From: Alicyclobacillus shizuokensis NBRC 103103
GTDB lineage: Bacteria > Bacillota > Bacilli > Alicyclobacillales > Alicyclobacillaceae
Assembly: GCF_001552255.1 (NCBI RefSeq)
Contig: NZ_BCQV01000002.1
Coordinates: forward strand, 1 to 64,000
Length of the DNA: 64,000 nt
Reading direction: 5' to 3'
The notes under the pieces are model-generated. The model was not told the DNA's origin. It was given only the letters and a program-made list of their open reading frames with translations, and did no database searches. Made by a program: the position numbers and the translations under genes. Position 1 is the stretch's first letter; every line of letters begins with the position of its first letter. Shown piece after piece: positions 53,285 to 63,553 of the stretch.

Positions 53285-55078
53285 ATGGATAGCTTGGCAC
53301 TCAGAGCCTTGGTGCGAGAATGGAAAGAAAAATACGTCGGCGCCCGCGTGGACCGGATTCATCAACCGAGCGACAGGACCCTGGTGCTCACCGTTCGCCA
53401 GGCGGGCACCCACCGTTTTGTCCTGTCTGCGGAGCGGGGCCGTGAGCGTGCCCATACCCTGTTTTTTGCGCGTCCCGACAATCCTGTCGATCCCCCCATG
53501 TTCTGCATGCTCGCACGCAAGCACCTGGTGGGCGGACGCATCCGGGACATCCGGCAACACGGGTGGGATCGCGTGTTGGATATCGTCATGGAGTCCGTCG
53601 ACGAATTGGGTGATACGGCTGTGTTCACACTCACCTTGGAGTTGATGGGCAAGCACAGCAACTTGATTCTTTGCCGAGCCGATGCGGACGGGACCCCGAC
53701 CCGGATTGTCGATGCCGTCGTCCGGGTTCCTTCCGACCTCAGTCGGGTGCGTCAGGTTTTGCCCGGTCTTATGTATGTCCGCCCCCCCACCCAGGGACGG
53801 CCGGCCATTGACCGCGTGACCCGGGACGACCTGGAGCCTCTGGCCGGCCTGGCGACGGACGATGCGAAGGCGTGGACGCGGGCCTTGATGCGGACGGTGG
53901 CCGGCGTGGGCCCAGTGACAGCGCGCGAGGCATTGGCGCGGGTGAGTCCTGAGACGGGTACCGGCGCGGCAGACCCGGAGCAGGTGGTGAGCACGCTCGC
54001 GACGCTCGCCCGCGCCGCCGCACTGGGCTTGGAGTCGGCCCACGTCGGACTGGATGAACTGGGGCGGGTCACAGCCTGCGCCCCCTTTCACCTGAGTGCA
54101 TACGAGCGCTGCCAGGAAGTTCCGTCCTTCGACGAGGCGTTGGCCCGGTTTGCCGAGGAGCACGACGCCATCGAGGTCCTGACCGGACAGAAGGCAAATC
54201 TCATGCGCGCCCTCGCCGATCAGTTGGACAGACTGCGCGGCAAGCGGGTGAAATTGGAAACCGAGCTGGAACACGCGGAGGATCACGAATCCTTGCGCAT
54301 CATGGGCGAGGTGTTGACCGCCTACGCCCACCGGGTCAACAAAGGGGCGACCCAGGTCACGCTGGAAAACTTTTACGACGACAACCGCCCCATCACCATC
54401 CCGCTTGATCCGTCCAAGTCTGCGACAGAAAACGCGCAGGCGTACTTCAAGCGGGCGAGCAAGCGCAAGCGCGCGCTGACCCTGGCGGCGGATGAACTGG
54501 CGCAGACCTTGGGCGACATGGCTTACCTGGAGTCATGCCTGCTGCAGGCGGAGGACGCGGACGCCGAGCAGCTGCCACTTCTGCGGGACGAATTGGCGGA
54601 ACAAGGATTCCTCAAGCCCGGCCCGCGCCGCCGCGGCGACAGAGCCAAACACGCCGGGCGCCGCGGCGGGGCGCCGCAGTTTACCCCGTACACGTTCCGG
54701 AGCAGCGATGGTTGGACCATCCTGGTCGGCCGCAGCAACCAACAAAATGACCGGCTCACCCTGCGGCAGAGCCGGCCCCAGGACATCTGGATGCACGTCA
54801 AAGACCAACCCGGGTCTCACGTGGTCATCCGCCGCCAAGGTGAGACGGTGCCGGAGCGAACGTTGCAGGAGGCAGCCATGCTGGCGGCCTATTACAGCAA
54901 GGCTCGCGATTCGTCCAACGTCGCGGTGGATTACACGGACGTCCGCCACGTCTGGAAACCAGGCGGCGCCCGGCCCGGGCATGTGCTGTACAATCAGCAG
55001 CGAACCCTGTTTGTCACCCCGGATCGCTCGCAGATGCGGCCGCTGCTGGTGCAGATTGGCCAGCCGTCGAACAAGTGA
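53285..55078 (+). CDS. rqcH: ribosome quality control factor RqcH (Rqc2/NFACT, YloA)
   Basis: A 597-residue NFACT protein that binds stalled 50S subunits and adds C-terminal alanine tails. NFACT-N (1-210) with the fibronectin-binding-like start SLALRALVREWKEKYVGARVDRI, HhH region (RTVAGVGPVTAREALARV), coiled coil (LTGQKANLMRALADQLDRLRGKRVKLE) and NFACT-R with DIWMHVKDQPGSHVVIR near the end. ATG at 53285 with SD GGAGGG; an upstream start is not needed. Its last 85 bases overlap the 3' end of the convergent DUF2254 gene. Confidence 0.95.
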   Translation: MDSLALRALVREWKEKYVGARVDRIHQPSDRTLVLTVRQAGTHRFVLSAERGRERAHTLFFARPDNPVDPPMFCMLARKHLVGGRIRDIRQHGWDRVLDIVMESVDELGDTAVFTLTLELMGKHSNLILCRADADGTPTRIVDAVVRVPSDLSRVRQVLPGLMYVRPPTQGRPAIDRVTRDDLEPLAGLATDDAKAWTRALMRTVAGVGPVTAREALARVSPETGTGAADPEQVVSTLATLARAAALGLESAHVGLDELGRVTACAPFHLSAYERCQEVPSFDEALARFAEEHDAIEVLTGQKANLMRALADQLDRLRGKRVKLETELEHAEDHESLRIMGEVLTAYAHRVNKGATQVTLENFYDDNRPITIPLDPSKSATENAQAYFKRASKRKRALTLAADELAQTLGDMAYLESCLLQAEDADAEQLPLLRDELAEQGFLKPGPRRRGDRAKHAGRRGGAPQFTPYTFRSSDGWTILVGRSNQQNDRLTLRQSRPQDIWMHVKDQPGSHVVIRRQGETVPERTLQEAAMLAAYYSKARDSSNVAVDYTDVRHVWKPGGARPGHVLYNQQRTLFVTPDRSQMRPLLVQIGQPSNK

Positions 55079-56475
55079 GGAGCTTCCTCCGCCAACTCCT
55101 CGGGCAGGCTGGGCGACGTCTCCAACGGCCACCCCCACACGTAGCAGAGGGTTTGGGCCAGGTCCTCGCGGTTCACGTGTGCGGCCAACAGGAGGGCGAG
55201 GTGCTGGCCATGGCGGACCCATGCCTCATCCTGCACCTGCTCACGCCACCAGCGAGCCCAATGGGCGGCCTCGCGGCGGGAAGCCGCCATGGCGAACGTC
55301 TTCCAGAGTTCGAAATAGGTGACCATCGCCCGCAACCGCCCCTCTTCGCCGAGCCCGGCGAGGGTGGGCGGAATCTGCTGGGCGAGCAAAAACCCGTCTA
55401 CCAAGGTCGATCCGATGACCGGCTGATTGGTGAACACCGGCTCGGCGATGGTCTCGATGACGCGCCACGTGCGCAGACAGAAGTCTTGCCCGCGACGTCC
55501 GCAGGGCACGGCGTCCAGAGCCAATTGGTACAGCCGGCTCGCCACCTGCTCGATGTCAAACACCTGCCCCTCCGCCAACAGGTGGTTGAACACCACGTGC
55601 CGGTAGGCCTTGATGACAACCACGGCGCCCGGCCAAAAGCGGCCTTGGATGTACAGCCGCCCCTGCCCCTGCAGGGCGTCCAGTACCGCGTATACCAAGC
55701 CGGTCTCCTTCTCCTTGATGGACACCCCGACTACCTCCACCCATTGCTCCACCAGGTTTTCGTGCACTTTGACCACGGCATCATGCTCCCCGCCGGGCAA
55801 CGGCAGCCGCACGCCGATCTCGCGCATCACCTCGATGCAGTGCATGCCGGTGACCGAGTCGCTGGCCGAAGCCGCGCGCTTGGCGATGTCGCAGATCTGT
55901 TCGATGTTGTCCAAAGCGGCATGCCAGTCCCGTTTCTGGCAGGCGCGCTGATAGTCGCGGATGACGAGGTGCACGATACGCTCTGGTTTGAGCAGTTGAA
56001 CCACCGCGTACATGTAGATCAGCATGCTGACAAAGCAGATGACGACCAGCACCAGGTCCGCGCTCATCTCCGGAACCAGGGCGCGGGGCAGCGGATCGCG
56101 AACGGGATCGCGGATTTTGGCCATCAAGACAAAGCTGTGCATGATGGTCACCAGGTACAGCAAAAATAACGACGCGTTGTACGGCAGGCGCATGTAGAAA
56201 TCGAGTACGCGATGGGTGTAGTTGCTGGCGGCGAGTTGAATCGCGACCAGTATAATCGAAATGGCCAGTGCAAGAATGGTGGAGAGCGAAGAGACGATGG
56301 TATTCAGATAGTTGCGGGCCGTATCCGTGTCCCCGGTGAAGATCTCGGGCGGATACAGGAACACGATGGTAATCAGGAGCGCCGCCAGAAGCAGATGGAA
56401 CGCCCAGGACGAGGAGACGCCGCGCAGGTGGCCAAAAACGGGTGCCATTCGTACGCTCTCGGGCCGCTGTCGCAC
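54994..56475 (-). CDS. DUF2254 family membrane protein
   Basis: A 493-residue predicted membrane protein. Four N-terminal hydrophobic segments ([79 protein letters not shown]) are followed by a long soluble C-terminal half, the DUF2254 (PF10011) layout; function unknown. GTG at 56475 behind AAAGGAGAG is the likely start (ATG at 56448 is an alternative). The last 28 codons lie antisense to rqcH, a convergent overlap. It is divergent from the glutamate dehydrogenase gene. Confidence 0.85.
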   Translation of the reverse strand: MRQRPESVRMAPVFGHLRGVSSSWAFHLLLAALLITIVFLYPPEIFTGDTDTARNYLNTIVSSLSTILALAISIILVAIQLAASNYTHRVLDFYMRLPYNASLFLLYLVTIMHSFVLMAKIRDPVRDPLPRALVPEMSADLVLVVICFVSMLIYMYAVVQLLKPERIVHLVIRDYQRACQKRDWHAALDNIEQICDIAKRAASASDSVTGMHCIEVMREIGVRLPLPGGEHDAVVKVHENLVEQWVEVVGVSIKEKETGLVYAVLDALQGQGRLYIQGRFWPGAVVVIKAYRHVVFNHLLAEGQVFDIEQVASRLYQLALDAVPCGRRGQDFCLRTWRVIETIAEPVFTNQPVIGSTLVDGFLLAQQIPPTLAGLGEEGRLRAMVTYFELWKTFAMAASRREAAHWARWWREQVQDEAWVRHGQHLALLLAAHVNREDLAQTLCYVWGWPLETSPSLPEELAEEAPHLFDGWPICTSSGRICERSGVTNRVRC

Positions 56476-56505
56476 GTCGTCGCTCTCTCCTTTGCCAAAC
56501 TGGAC

Positions 56506-56534
56506 TTTCCAAGTGGACTCGACTGATTTATTAT
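56506..56534 (+). promoter_or_regulatory. promoter of glutamate dehydrogenase, TTTCCA-17-TATTAT
   Basis: TTTCCA (56506-56511) and TATTAT (56529-56534) at 17-base spacing, 54 bases before the ATG, in the gap shared with the divergent DUF2254 gene. Confidence 0.55.
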
Positions 56535-56587
56535 GTATCAGGGTTTCAGAAATCATCAGGTTGCGATGTGAGAGGAGCGTCCTTGGC

Positions 56588-57877
56588 ATGAGTACTCAGG
56601 TCAGCAAACGACTGGCGGCGGGCGCCAACCGTCCGGCTGCTGCAGAAAACGTGCTGACGTCCACACAGGCTGCCGTACACGCGGCGCTGACCCGCCTGGG
56701 CTATTCCGAAACGGTCTACGAACTGCTGAAGGAACCGGTGCGCACCCTGACCGTGAGGATTCCGGTGCGCATGGACAACGGAGACGTACAAGTGTTTACC
56801 GGATACCGTGCGCAGCACAACGATGCGATTGGCCCCACCAAGGGCGGCATACGTTTCCATCCCGCGGTCACGGTTGACGAGGTGAAGGCCCTCTCCATTT
56901 GGATGAGCATAAAATGTGGCATCTTCAATCTCCCCTACGGCGGCGCCAAAGGCGGCATCGTTTGCGACCCTCGGACCATGTCGATTCATGAACAGGAACG
57001 GCTGGCGCGCGGATATGTGCGGGCCGTCAGCCAGATTGTCGGACCCACGAAAGACATCCCCGCTCCCGACGTTTACACCAATCCCCAGATCATGGCCTGG
57101 ATGTACGATGAATACAGCCGCATTCGCGAATACGACTCCCCCGGCTTTATCACCGGGAAACCGCTGGTATTGGGCGGATCGGCCGGGCGCGAGCGGGCGA
57201 CGGCGCTTGGGGTATGCATCGCCATTCGCGAGGCGGCGGCCAAGCGGGATCGGAACCTGCAGGACCTGCGCGTGCTCATTCAAGGATTCGGCAATGTGGG
57301 CAGCAACGTCGCCGCCATCCTGCACGAATGGGGAGTCAAGGTGGTCGGCATCAGCGATGCCGGCGGCGGCCTGTATGACAAGGACGGCTTGGACATCCCC
57401 GAGTTGCTGGACCAGCGCGACTCGTTCGGCATGGTGACGACCAATTACTCGGAGGTTCTCCAGGGCGACGAATTTCTGGTGCAGGACTGTGATGTTCTCG
57501 TGCCCGCGGCCTTGGAAAACCAAATCACGGTCGAGAATGCGGACAAAATCCGGGCTTCCATCATCGTCGAAGCGGCCAACGGACCAACCACGCCGGCGGC
57601 GGAGCAGACGCTTCAGGAGCGCGGCGTGCTGCTCATCCCGGACGTGCTGGCCAACGCGGGCGGCGTCACCGTCTCGTACTTCGAATGGGTACAAAACAAC
57701 CAGGGTTGGTACTGGACCGAGGACGAGGTGAACCAGCGCCTGGAGCGGATGATGGTGGCTTCCGTGCACAGCATCCTGCAGATGAGCGAGCGGTATCAGG
57801 TATCGCCGCGGCTGGCGGCCTACATGGCCGGTGTCCGGCCGTTGGCTGAGGCGATGCGCTGGCGCGGCTGGGTATAA
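56588..57877 (+). CDS. Glu/Leu/Phe/Val dehydrogenase family: glutamate dehydrogenase
   Basis: A 429-residue hexameric GDH (glutamate to 2-oxoglutarate plus ammonia). Substrate and catalytic residues: GPTKGGIRF (82-90), [19 protein letters not shown] with Lys121, and the dinucleotide fold QGFGNVGSN. Closest in layout to Bacillus RocG/GudB, so probably NAD-linked and catabolic; this is inferred from length and motifs. ATG at 56588 with SD GAGAGGAG about 10 nt upstream. Single-gene unit with a terminator; with the asparaginase at the other end of the window it suggests amino-acid nitrogen use. Confidence 0.95.
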   Translation: MSTQVSKRLAAGANRPAAAENVLTSTQAAVHAALTRLGYSETVYELLKEPVRTLTVRIPVRMDNGDVQVFTGYRAQHNDAIGPTKGGIRFHPAVTVDEVKALSIWMSIKCGIFNLPYGGAKGGIVCDPRTMSIHEQERLARGYVRAVSQIVGPTKDIPAPDVYTNPQIMAWMYDEYSRIREYDSPGFITGKPLVLGGSAGRERATALGVCIAIREAAAKRDRNLQDLRVLIQGFGNVGSNVAAILHEWGVKVVGISDAGGGLYDKDGLDIPELLDQRDSFGMVTTNYSEVLQGDEFLVQDCDVLVPAALENQITVENADKIRASIIVEAANGPTTPAAEQTLQERGVLLIPDVLANAGGVTVSYFEWVQNNQGWYWTEDEVNQRLERMMVASVHSILQMSERYQVSPRLAAYMAGVRPLAEAMRWRGWV

Positions 57878-57907
57878 GACATACAAGAAGTATGGGTGCC
57901 TGGGGCC

Positions 57908-57939
57908 AGGCGGGCGTCGCCTAGGGGCGGCGCCCGCCT
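57908..57939 (+). terminator. terminator after glutamate dehydrogenase
   Basis: AGGCGGGCG-T-CGCC (57908-57921) pairs with GGCG-G-CGCCCGCCT (57926-57939), one internal mismatch, followed by GTTGTCTGT. Confidence 0.7.
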
Positions 57940-57980
57940 GTTGTCTGTACACATCGAATATTTCACCAAGCGCATAGAAG

Positions 57981-57989
57981 TGATATACT
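57981..57989 (+). promoter_or_regulatory. extended -10 promoter of the Rieske gene
   Basis: TGA-TATACT forms an extended -10; no clear -35 17 bases upstream. It is 113 bases before the GTG, so the mRNA has a long leader. Confidence 0.5.
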
Positions 57990-58101
57990 TGCTATGTTCG
58001 GAACTCTCCGTAGGTGTCTCCGGTGGCGCGGATGGAGCGGTACCGGCCCGGCGCCGGGATTCCAATTCGCTACAGAAACAGGGTGTGAGGGGGAATGCGC
58101 A

Positions 58102-58746
58102 GTGTCTGACAAGTCACCAAACCGGCCCCAACCTGCGGCGGGACCGACGGCGGACCACAGCTCGCTTGCGGGAAAGCGTGTACAGACGGAAGGACTCACC
58201 CGCCGCCAGTTCCTTACATACGTCCTTGGTGGGACCGGTGCGTTCATGGGCACCATCATGGGCGCTCCGCTCATCGTCAGCGCATTTGATCCACTTCACC
58301 GTGGGGCGGGCGGCAGTTATGCTCGCACGTCATGGAAACCGTCCGACTTCAACGACAAGCTTCCAACCCACGTGACGTACAACATCCACATTGACGACGC
58401 CTGGAACTCGCAAGATAAACCGAACGACGTTTTTGTCATCAAGTATCAAAAGAAATTGATGATTATGTCCCATACCTGCACGCACCTGGGCTGCCACGTC
58501 AACGGTTCGGAGGAGAACGGGAAATCGGTAGCGCCCAAGTACGGGAATGGCAAGGAATGGTTCATGTGTCCATGCCACGGCAGCCAATACAACATCTATG
58601 GTGTGCCGACGCCCGGATCGCCCGCCCCGCGCCCGCTGGATCTCTACCAATATCGGGTAGAATCGGACGGAACCATATCCGTCGGGCCGTCGTTCCAACG
58701 GACGAATGACACCTGGGACGAAAATCCGAATCCGGAGGTCGAGTAG
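58102..58746 (+). CDS. qcrA: Rieske iron-sulfur protein (QcrA-like) with Tat-type anchor
   Basis: A 214-residue Rieske protein. A Ser/Pro-rich cytoplasmic N-terminus is followed by a Tat-like signal anchor (LTRRQFLTYVLGGTGAFMG, RR at 34-35) and a soluble domain with box 1 C126-T-H128-L-G-C131 and box 2 C156-P-C158-H159-G; C126, H128, C156 and H159 would bind the 2Fe-2S cluster and C131-C158 form the disulfide. It resembles B. subtilis QcrA of the menaquinol:cytochrome c reductase. GTG at 58102 with SD GAGGGGG. No qcrB or qcrC follows; the next gene (pyrE) is convergent. So it is an orphan subunit or a second Rieske protein. Confidence 0.9.
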   Translation: MSDKSPNRPQPAAGPTADHSSLAGKRVQTEGLTRRQFLTYVLGGTGAFMGTIMGAPLIVSAFDPLHRGAGGSYARTSWKPSDFNDKLPTHVTYNIHIDDAWNSQDKPNDVFVIKYQKKLMIMSHTCTHLGCHVNGSEENGKSVAPKYGNGKEWFMCPCHGSQYNIYGVPTPGSPAPRPLDLYQYRVESDGTISVGPSFQRTNDTWDENPNPEVE

Positions 58747-58828
58747 CGAATATCCTTTTGCCGCCGGACGCGCGCAGATGCCCTGGCCGCCGCGGGCATC
58801 ACGCCCACCCTGCCAGGGCCGTCCACCA

Positions 58829-59485
58829 CTACTCCTGCCCGAACGTCTCCGGGCTTTTCCGCCAGGACCGCAAGACCTCCACGCCCTCGGAGTCGATGTA
58901 GGCTTCTGTCCGCGCGACCTCAATCAACGTGTCGTAGTCCAACAGGGCGTGCGCAGGCACCCCGCTCTCCCGCACACGCTCACCCGTCTGCGGAAATCCG
59001 TAAGAGAAGATGGCCAGCACCGCCAGCACCTGCGCACCCTCTTGACGCAGTGCGTCGACCACTTGATAGGCGGATCGACCGGTAGACAGCGTGTCCTCAA
59101 TGACCAACGTCCGCGCGCCACTCGGGAGGCGTCCTTCCACCTGGCGCCCGCGGCCGTGGGCTTTTGCGCTGGACCGGACGTACACCATCGGCAGCTGCAG
59201 CCGCTCCGACAGCCAAGCGGCGTGTGCAATGCCACCGGTTGCCGCCCCGGCCACCACTTCGGTTCCCGGCGCGTTGCTGCGTACCCATGCCTCAAACCCG
59301 TCTATCACCTGCTGCCGCAGCACCGGATAGCTCAGAATCAAGCGGTTGTCGCAGTAAATGGGAGACTTCCAACCGGAAGACCACGTGAACGGGTTGCGCG
59401 TGTCCAACTGCACCGCCCGAATCTGCAATAACCCACGCGCCAAGGCGCGGGATGAATGGATTTCATCCGACTGCATCGCTGTCAC
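58829..59485 (-). CDS. pyrE: orotate phosphoribosyltransferase
   Basis: A 218-residue enzyme converting orotate and PRPP to OMP. PRPP motif LVIEDTLSTGRSAYQVV, NPFTWSSGWKSPIYCDNR near the N-terminus, and the flexible-loop Lys region (SSAKAHGRGRQ). GTG start overlaps the pyrF stop (GTGA). Last gene of the pyr operon. Between it and the Rieske gene (58747-58828) two mutually exclusive stems (GATGCCC/GGGCATC and CCCTGGC/GCCAGGG) can form, without a T-run. Confidence 0.96.
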   Translation of the reverse strand: MTAMQSDEIHSSRALARGLLQIRAVQLDTRNPFTWSSGWKSPIYCDNRLILSYPVLRQQVIDGFEAWVRSNAPGTEVVAGAATGGIAHAAWLSERLQLPMVYVRSSAKAHGRGRQVEGRLPSGARTLVIEDTLSTGRSAYQVVDALRQEGAQVLAVLAIFSYGFPQTGERVRESGVPAHALLDYDTLIEVARTEAYIDSEGVEVLRSWRKSPETFGQE

Positions 59486-60273
59486 CGCTCGCCACCTCCG
59501 TTTCGCGCATGGTCAAGCGCCTGTCTCATTTCCTCCCAAATGTTGAACAGCGCCAGCTCCGGCTCCTCGGCCCTGGTCACCGCCCTGCCCAGCACCAGCC
59601 GCGTCGCCCCCAGCCTCAGGGCCTCTCCCGGCGTGAGCGTCCGCCGTTGATCCGCCCGCTCTGCGAAGGACGGACGGGTGCCCGGAATGACCAACTCAAA
59701 CCCGGACCCAAAACGCGAGCGCAGCCGTTGCACCTCGCGGGCGGACGCCACCACGCCATCGAGTCCGCACTCTTTGACCAGCTGGGCCAACCGCACAACC
59801 CACTCCTGCGGCTCGCGGCCCATACCGATGTCCGCCAGGTCGTCGGCATCCAGGCTGGTCAGCACGGTCACGCCGATCAACAGCGGTCGGAAGGCGCTTT
59901 GTTCCACCGCCTCGCGCGCGGCGGTGAGCGCTCGGCGACCGGCGGCGGCGTGGACATTGACCATCTCCAGCGGATGCTGGCACAGGGATTTCGCTGCTCC
60001 CGCCACCGTGTTGGGAATGTCGTGCAGCTTCACGTCGAGGAACACCCGCTTGTGCCGCCGCGCCAACTCATCCAGGAGCTGCGTCCCGGAGGCGTAAAAC
60101 AGTTCCAATCCCACCTTGTAGCCATCGACCGCGTCACCGAGACGGTCTATCCAGGCCCGCGCCTGCTCAGCATCCGGAACGTCCAGCGCCAGGTAGGTGC
60201 GCGCCCGAACCTCGTCGTACTCCGGACCGGCCAGCCGCTCCCGCAGGGTTGCGCGCGTCCATCGCTCACTCAT
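59482..60273 (-). CDS. pyrF: orotidine 5'-phosphate decarboxylase
   Basis: A 263-residue TIM-barrel decarboxylase, OMP to UMP. The catalytic Lys/Asp motif [13 protein letters not shown] and [10 protein letters not shown] are present, with PGTRPS near the phosphate loop. ATG at 60273 overlaps the end of carB by 8 nt. It has about 20 extra N-terminal residues ([20 protein letters not shown]) before the usual YLALDVPD start; a later in-frame start cannot be excluded. Confidence 0.96.
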   Translation of the reverse strand: MSERWTRATLRERLAGPEYDEVRARTYLALDVPDAEQARAWIDRLGDAVDGYKVGLELFYASGTQLLDELARRHKRVFLDVKLHDIPNTVAGAAKSLCQHPLEMVNVHAAAGRRALTAAREAVEQSAFRPLLIGVTVLTSLDADDLADIGMGREPQEWVVRLAQLVKECGLDGVVASAREVQRLRSRFGSGFELVIPGTRPSFAERADQRRTLTPGEALRLGATRLVLGRAVTRAEEPELALFNIWEEMRQALDHARNGGGER

Positions 60274-63200
60274 GGGCGACCCCCGCCAGACTAGCCGTGC
60301 CGGCGGCGTCATCGCCGCTCGCCCTCGGGTACTGGACATCCGCCGTCAGCGGCGTCGTGCGAAAGCGGATGGTGGAGAGTACCTCCAGCAACGAGCGCGC
60401 CGTGTCCAGCGAGGTCAGGCAGGGCACCCCGTGCTCCACGGCCGTCCGGCGAATGCGGAAACCGTCCCGCTCCGGTTTGCGCCCTTTGGTCAGCGTGTTG
60501 ATGACCAATTGAATCCGTCCGTCTCGAATGTCGTCCGCCAGGTTGGGCGTGCCCTGAGCCAGTTTATTGACCACCAGTACCGACAATCCTTTACCCCTCA
60601 GGAAGCGCGCTGTGCCTTCCGTGGCCGCCAGCTTATAGCCCAGCTCCGTGAAGCCGCGCAGGATAGGCCACGCCTCCTCCTTGTCCTTGTCGGCTATCGT
60701 AGCCAGAATCGTGCCGTATTCCGGCACGCGCGTGCCCGCCGCCAGCAGGCCTTTGTATAATGCCTTGGCATAGGTGGCGTCGCAGCCCATGACCTCCCCG
60801 GTCGATTTCATCTCCGGCCCCAGGTCGATGTCGACGCGCCGCAATTTGGCGAAGGAGAACACCGGAACTTTGACCGCCACCAGCGGCCGCTCCGGCACCA
60901 ACCCGGTCTTCCATCCCAACTCGTCCAAGCGCTGCCCCAGCACCGCCTGCATACCGAGACGCACCATCGGCACCCCGGTGACCTTCGAGAGAAAGGGTAC
61001 CGTGCGCGAGGACCGGGGATTGACCTCAATCACGTACACCTGCCCGCCGCTGACAACAAACTGGATGTTCACCAATCCCTTGACCGACAGCCCCCTCGCC
61101 AGACGGATGGTGTAATCGACCAACTGCTCCCGAACGGATTCCGACAGAGACTGGGTCGGATACACCGCAATCGAGTCGCCCGAGTGGACACCGGCCCGCT
61201 CAATGTGCTCCATGATGCCTGGGATGACCACCGTCTCGCCGTCGGAAATGGCGTCCACCTCGACCTCGGTGCCCTGCATGTAGCGGTCAATCAGCACCGG
61301 ATGCTGATGAGAGACCTCAACGGCCTCCCGCATGTACGTCAGCAGCTCTTCGTCCGAGTAGATGATTTGCATCGCACGGCCGCCCAGCACATAGGACGGG
61401 CGCACCAGCACTGGGTAGCCGAGCTCGCCCGCTGCTGCCAACGCCGCCCCCACCGACGTCACGGTTCGCCCGTCGGGGCGTGGAATGCCCAGCTCCCGCA
61501 GCAAATCGTCAAACCGCTCTCGGTCCTCCGCCGTGTCGATGTCCTTAAGACTTGTTCCGAGAATGCGCACCCCCGCCTTCGCCAACGGCTCCGCCAGGTT
61601 GATGGCGGTCTGACCGCCGAACTGGACAATCACACCCTCCGGCTGCTCGCGGTCGATGACATGGAGCACATCCTCGACATGCAGCGGTTCAAAGTACAGC
61701 CGGTCCGAGGTGTTGAAGTCGGTCGATACGGTCTCCGGGTTGTTGTTGACGATGACAGCCTCATACCCGGCCTCGCGAATGGCCCACACCGCGTGCACCG
61801 AGCAGTAATCAAACTCGATGCCTTGTCCAATGCGAATCGGGCCGGACCCCAGCACCAACAGCTTGCGGCGCGGACTGTCGACCACCTCATCCTCTTCCTC
61901 GTACGTGCTGTAGTAGTATGGGGTGGCCGCCGCGAACTCGCCGGCGCAGGTATCCACCATCTTGTACACCGGAACCAGCCCGCGTTCCCGCCGCCATTGT
62001 CTCACTTCGAGGGGGTCTGCGCCGGTCAGCCGGGCCAAGGCGGTGTCCGGGAAACCGCGGCGCTTGGCCTCGACAATCAGGTCGGGATCCGCTTCAGCCA
62101 GTTTCCGGAACGATCCGTACCGCCTCCCGGCCGCTTTCAGCTCCGATTCCAGCCGCACCAGCCCCTGCAGCTTGTGCAGGAACCAACGGTCAATGCGCGT
62201 CCACTGGAACACCTTTTCCAGCGGCACCTGGCGCCGGAACGCCTCCGCGAGCACGAACAGCCGCTCGTCGTCGGCCTGCTTCAAGCGCCGCTCAATCTCC
62301 TCCATGCTCCACTCCGACGCTTCCTTTTGCCACAGGGAATCCACACCCACCTCGAGCGAACGGACGGCCTTCATCAGAGACTCTTCAAAGCAGCGGCCAA
62401 TCGCCATCACTTCGCCGGTTGCCTTCATCTGCGTGCCCAAGCGCCGATTGGCGCTGCCGAACTTGTCAAAGGGCCAGCGCGGGATCTTCGTCACCACGTA
62501 ATCAAGCGCCGGCTCAAAGCTGGCATACGTCTCGCCGGTCACCGGGTTTTTCAATTCGTCGAGGCTGTAGCCGACCGCAATCTTGGCCGCCATTTTGGCA
62601 ATCGGATAGCCGGTCGCCTTCGAAGCCAGGGCGCTGGAACGACTGACCCGCGGGTTCACCTCAATCACGTAATACTGACGGCTGTCCGGATGAAGGGCGA
62701 ATTGGATATTGCAGCCGCCCTCAATGCGCAGTGCGCGGATGACCGCCAGACTGGCCGAACGCAGCATCTGGTGATCCTGATCCGACAGGGTCTGGCTCGG
62801 GGCCACGACAATGCTGTCACCCGTATGAATGCCGACCGGATCGATGTTTTCCATGTTGCAGACGACGATGCAGTTGTCCTGGCTGTCCCGCATCACCTCG
62901 TACTCCAATTCCTTGAAACCGGCAATGCTGCGTTCCACCAAAACCTGGTGAATAGGAGACAGGGTCAGGCCCAGTTCGACAATCTCCTCGTACTCGTCCC
63001 ACGTGGAGGCGATGCCACCGCCCGTGCCGCCGAGCGTATAGGCCGGTCGAATGATGATGGGGAAGCCGATCTCGCGCGCGAACGCCCGCGCTTCCTCCAT
63101 ATTGGTGACAATCGAACTCTCCGGCACCGGCTGCCCCAGCCGGTTCATCAGAGCGCGGAACTGTTCGCGGTCTTCCGCCTCGCGGATGGCCTCCAGCGAC

Positions 63201-63553
63201 GTGCCGAGCAGCTTGACTCCTTCCTGTTCCAGCACTCCCATCTCCGCCAGCTGGACGGCCAGGTTCAGCCCGGTTTGACCGCCGAGGGTGGGCAACAGGC
63301 CGTCAGGCTGCTCGGCGCGAATGATCTGCGCCAGGAACTCCGGCGTCAGCGGCTCCAGGTACACCTTGTCGGCGATCTGCGGGTCGGTCATGATGGTGGC
63401 CGGATTGGAGTTGACCAGCACCACCTCATACCCCTCTTCCTTCAGCGCCGCACACGCCTGGGTGCCCGCGTAATCAAACTCGGCCGCCTGGCCGATGGTG
63501 ATGGGCCCACTGCCAATCACAAAGATCTTCTTGATGTCAGTGCGCTTCGGCAC
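60266..63553 (-). CDS. carB: carbamoyl-phosphate synthase large subunit
   Basis: A 1095-residue enzyme with two homologous ATP-grasp halves. First half starts [24 protein letters not shown]; second at [24 protein letters not shown] (about 560); C-terminal MGS-like allosteric domain (from about 950) with [16 protein letters not shown]. Start GTG at 63553 overlaps carA by 17 nt. pyrK and pyrD, which separate carAB from pyrF in B. subtilis, are absent. Confidence 0.97.
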   Translation of the reverse strand: MPKRTDIKKIFVIGSGPITIGQAAEFDYAGTQACAALKEEGYEVVLVNSNPATIMTDPQIADKVYLEPLTPEFLAQIIRAEQPDGLLPTLGGQTGLNLAVQLAEMGVLEQEGVKLLGTSLEAIREAEDREQFRALMNRLGQPVPESSIVTNMEEARAFAREIGFPIIIRPAYTLGGTGGGIASTWDEYEEIVELGLTLSPIHQVLVERSIAGFKELEYEVMRDSQDNCIVVCNMENIDPVGIHTGDSIVVAPSQTLSDQDHQMLRSASLAVIRALRIEGGCNIQFALHPDSRQYYVIEVNPRVSRSSALASKATGYPIAKMAAKIAVGYSLDELKNPVTGETYASFEPALDYVVTKIPRWPFDKFGSANRRLGTQMKATGEVMAIGRCFEESLMKAVRSLEVGVDSLWQKEASEWSMEEIERRLKQADDERLFVLAEAFRRQVPLEKVFQWTRIDRWFLHKLQGLVRLESELKAAGRRYGSFRKLAEADPDLIVEAKRRGFPDTALARLTGADPLEVRQWRRERGLVPVYKMVDTCAGEFAAATPYYYSTYEEEDEVVDSPRRKLLVLGSGPIRIGQGIEFDYCSVHAVWAIREAGYEAVIVNNNPETVSTDFNTSDRLYFEPLHVEDVLHVIDREQPEGVIVQFGGQTAINLAEPLAKAGVRILGTSLKDIDTAEDRERFDDLLRELGIPRPDGRTVTSVGAALAAAGELGYPVLVRPSYVLGGRAMQIIYSDEELLTYMREAVEVSHQHPVLIDRYMQGTEVEVDAISDGETVVIPGIMEHIERAGVHSGDSIAVYPTQSLSESVREQLVDYTIRLARGLSVKGLVNIQFVVSGGQVYVIEVNPRSSRTVPFLSKVTGVPMVRLGMQAVLGQRLDELGWKTGLVPERPLVAVKVPVFSFAKLRRVDIDLGPEMKSTGEVMGCDATYAKALYKGLLAAGTRVPEYGTILATIADKDKEEAWPILRGFTELGYKLAATEGTARFLRGKGLSVLVVNKLAQGTPNLADDIRDGRIQLVINTLTKGRKPERDGFRIRRTAVEHGVPCLTSLDTARSLLEVLSTIRFRTTPLTADVQYPRASGDDAAGTASLAGVAHE

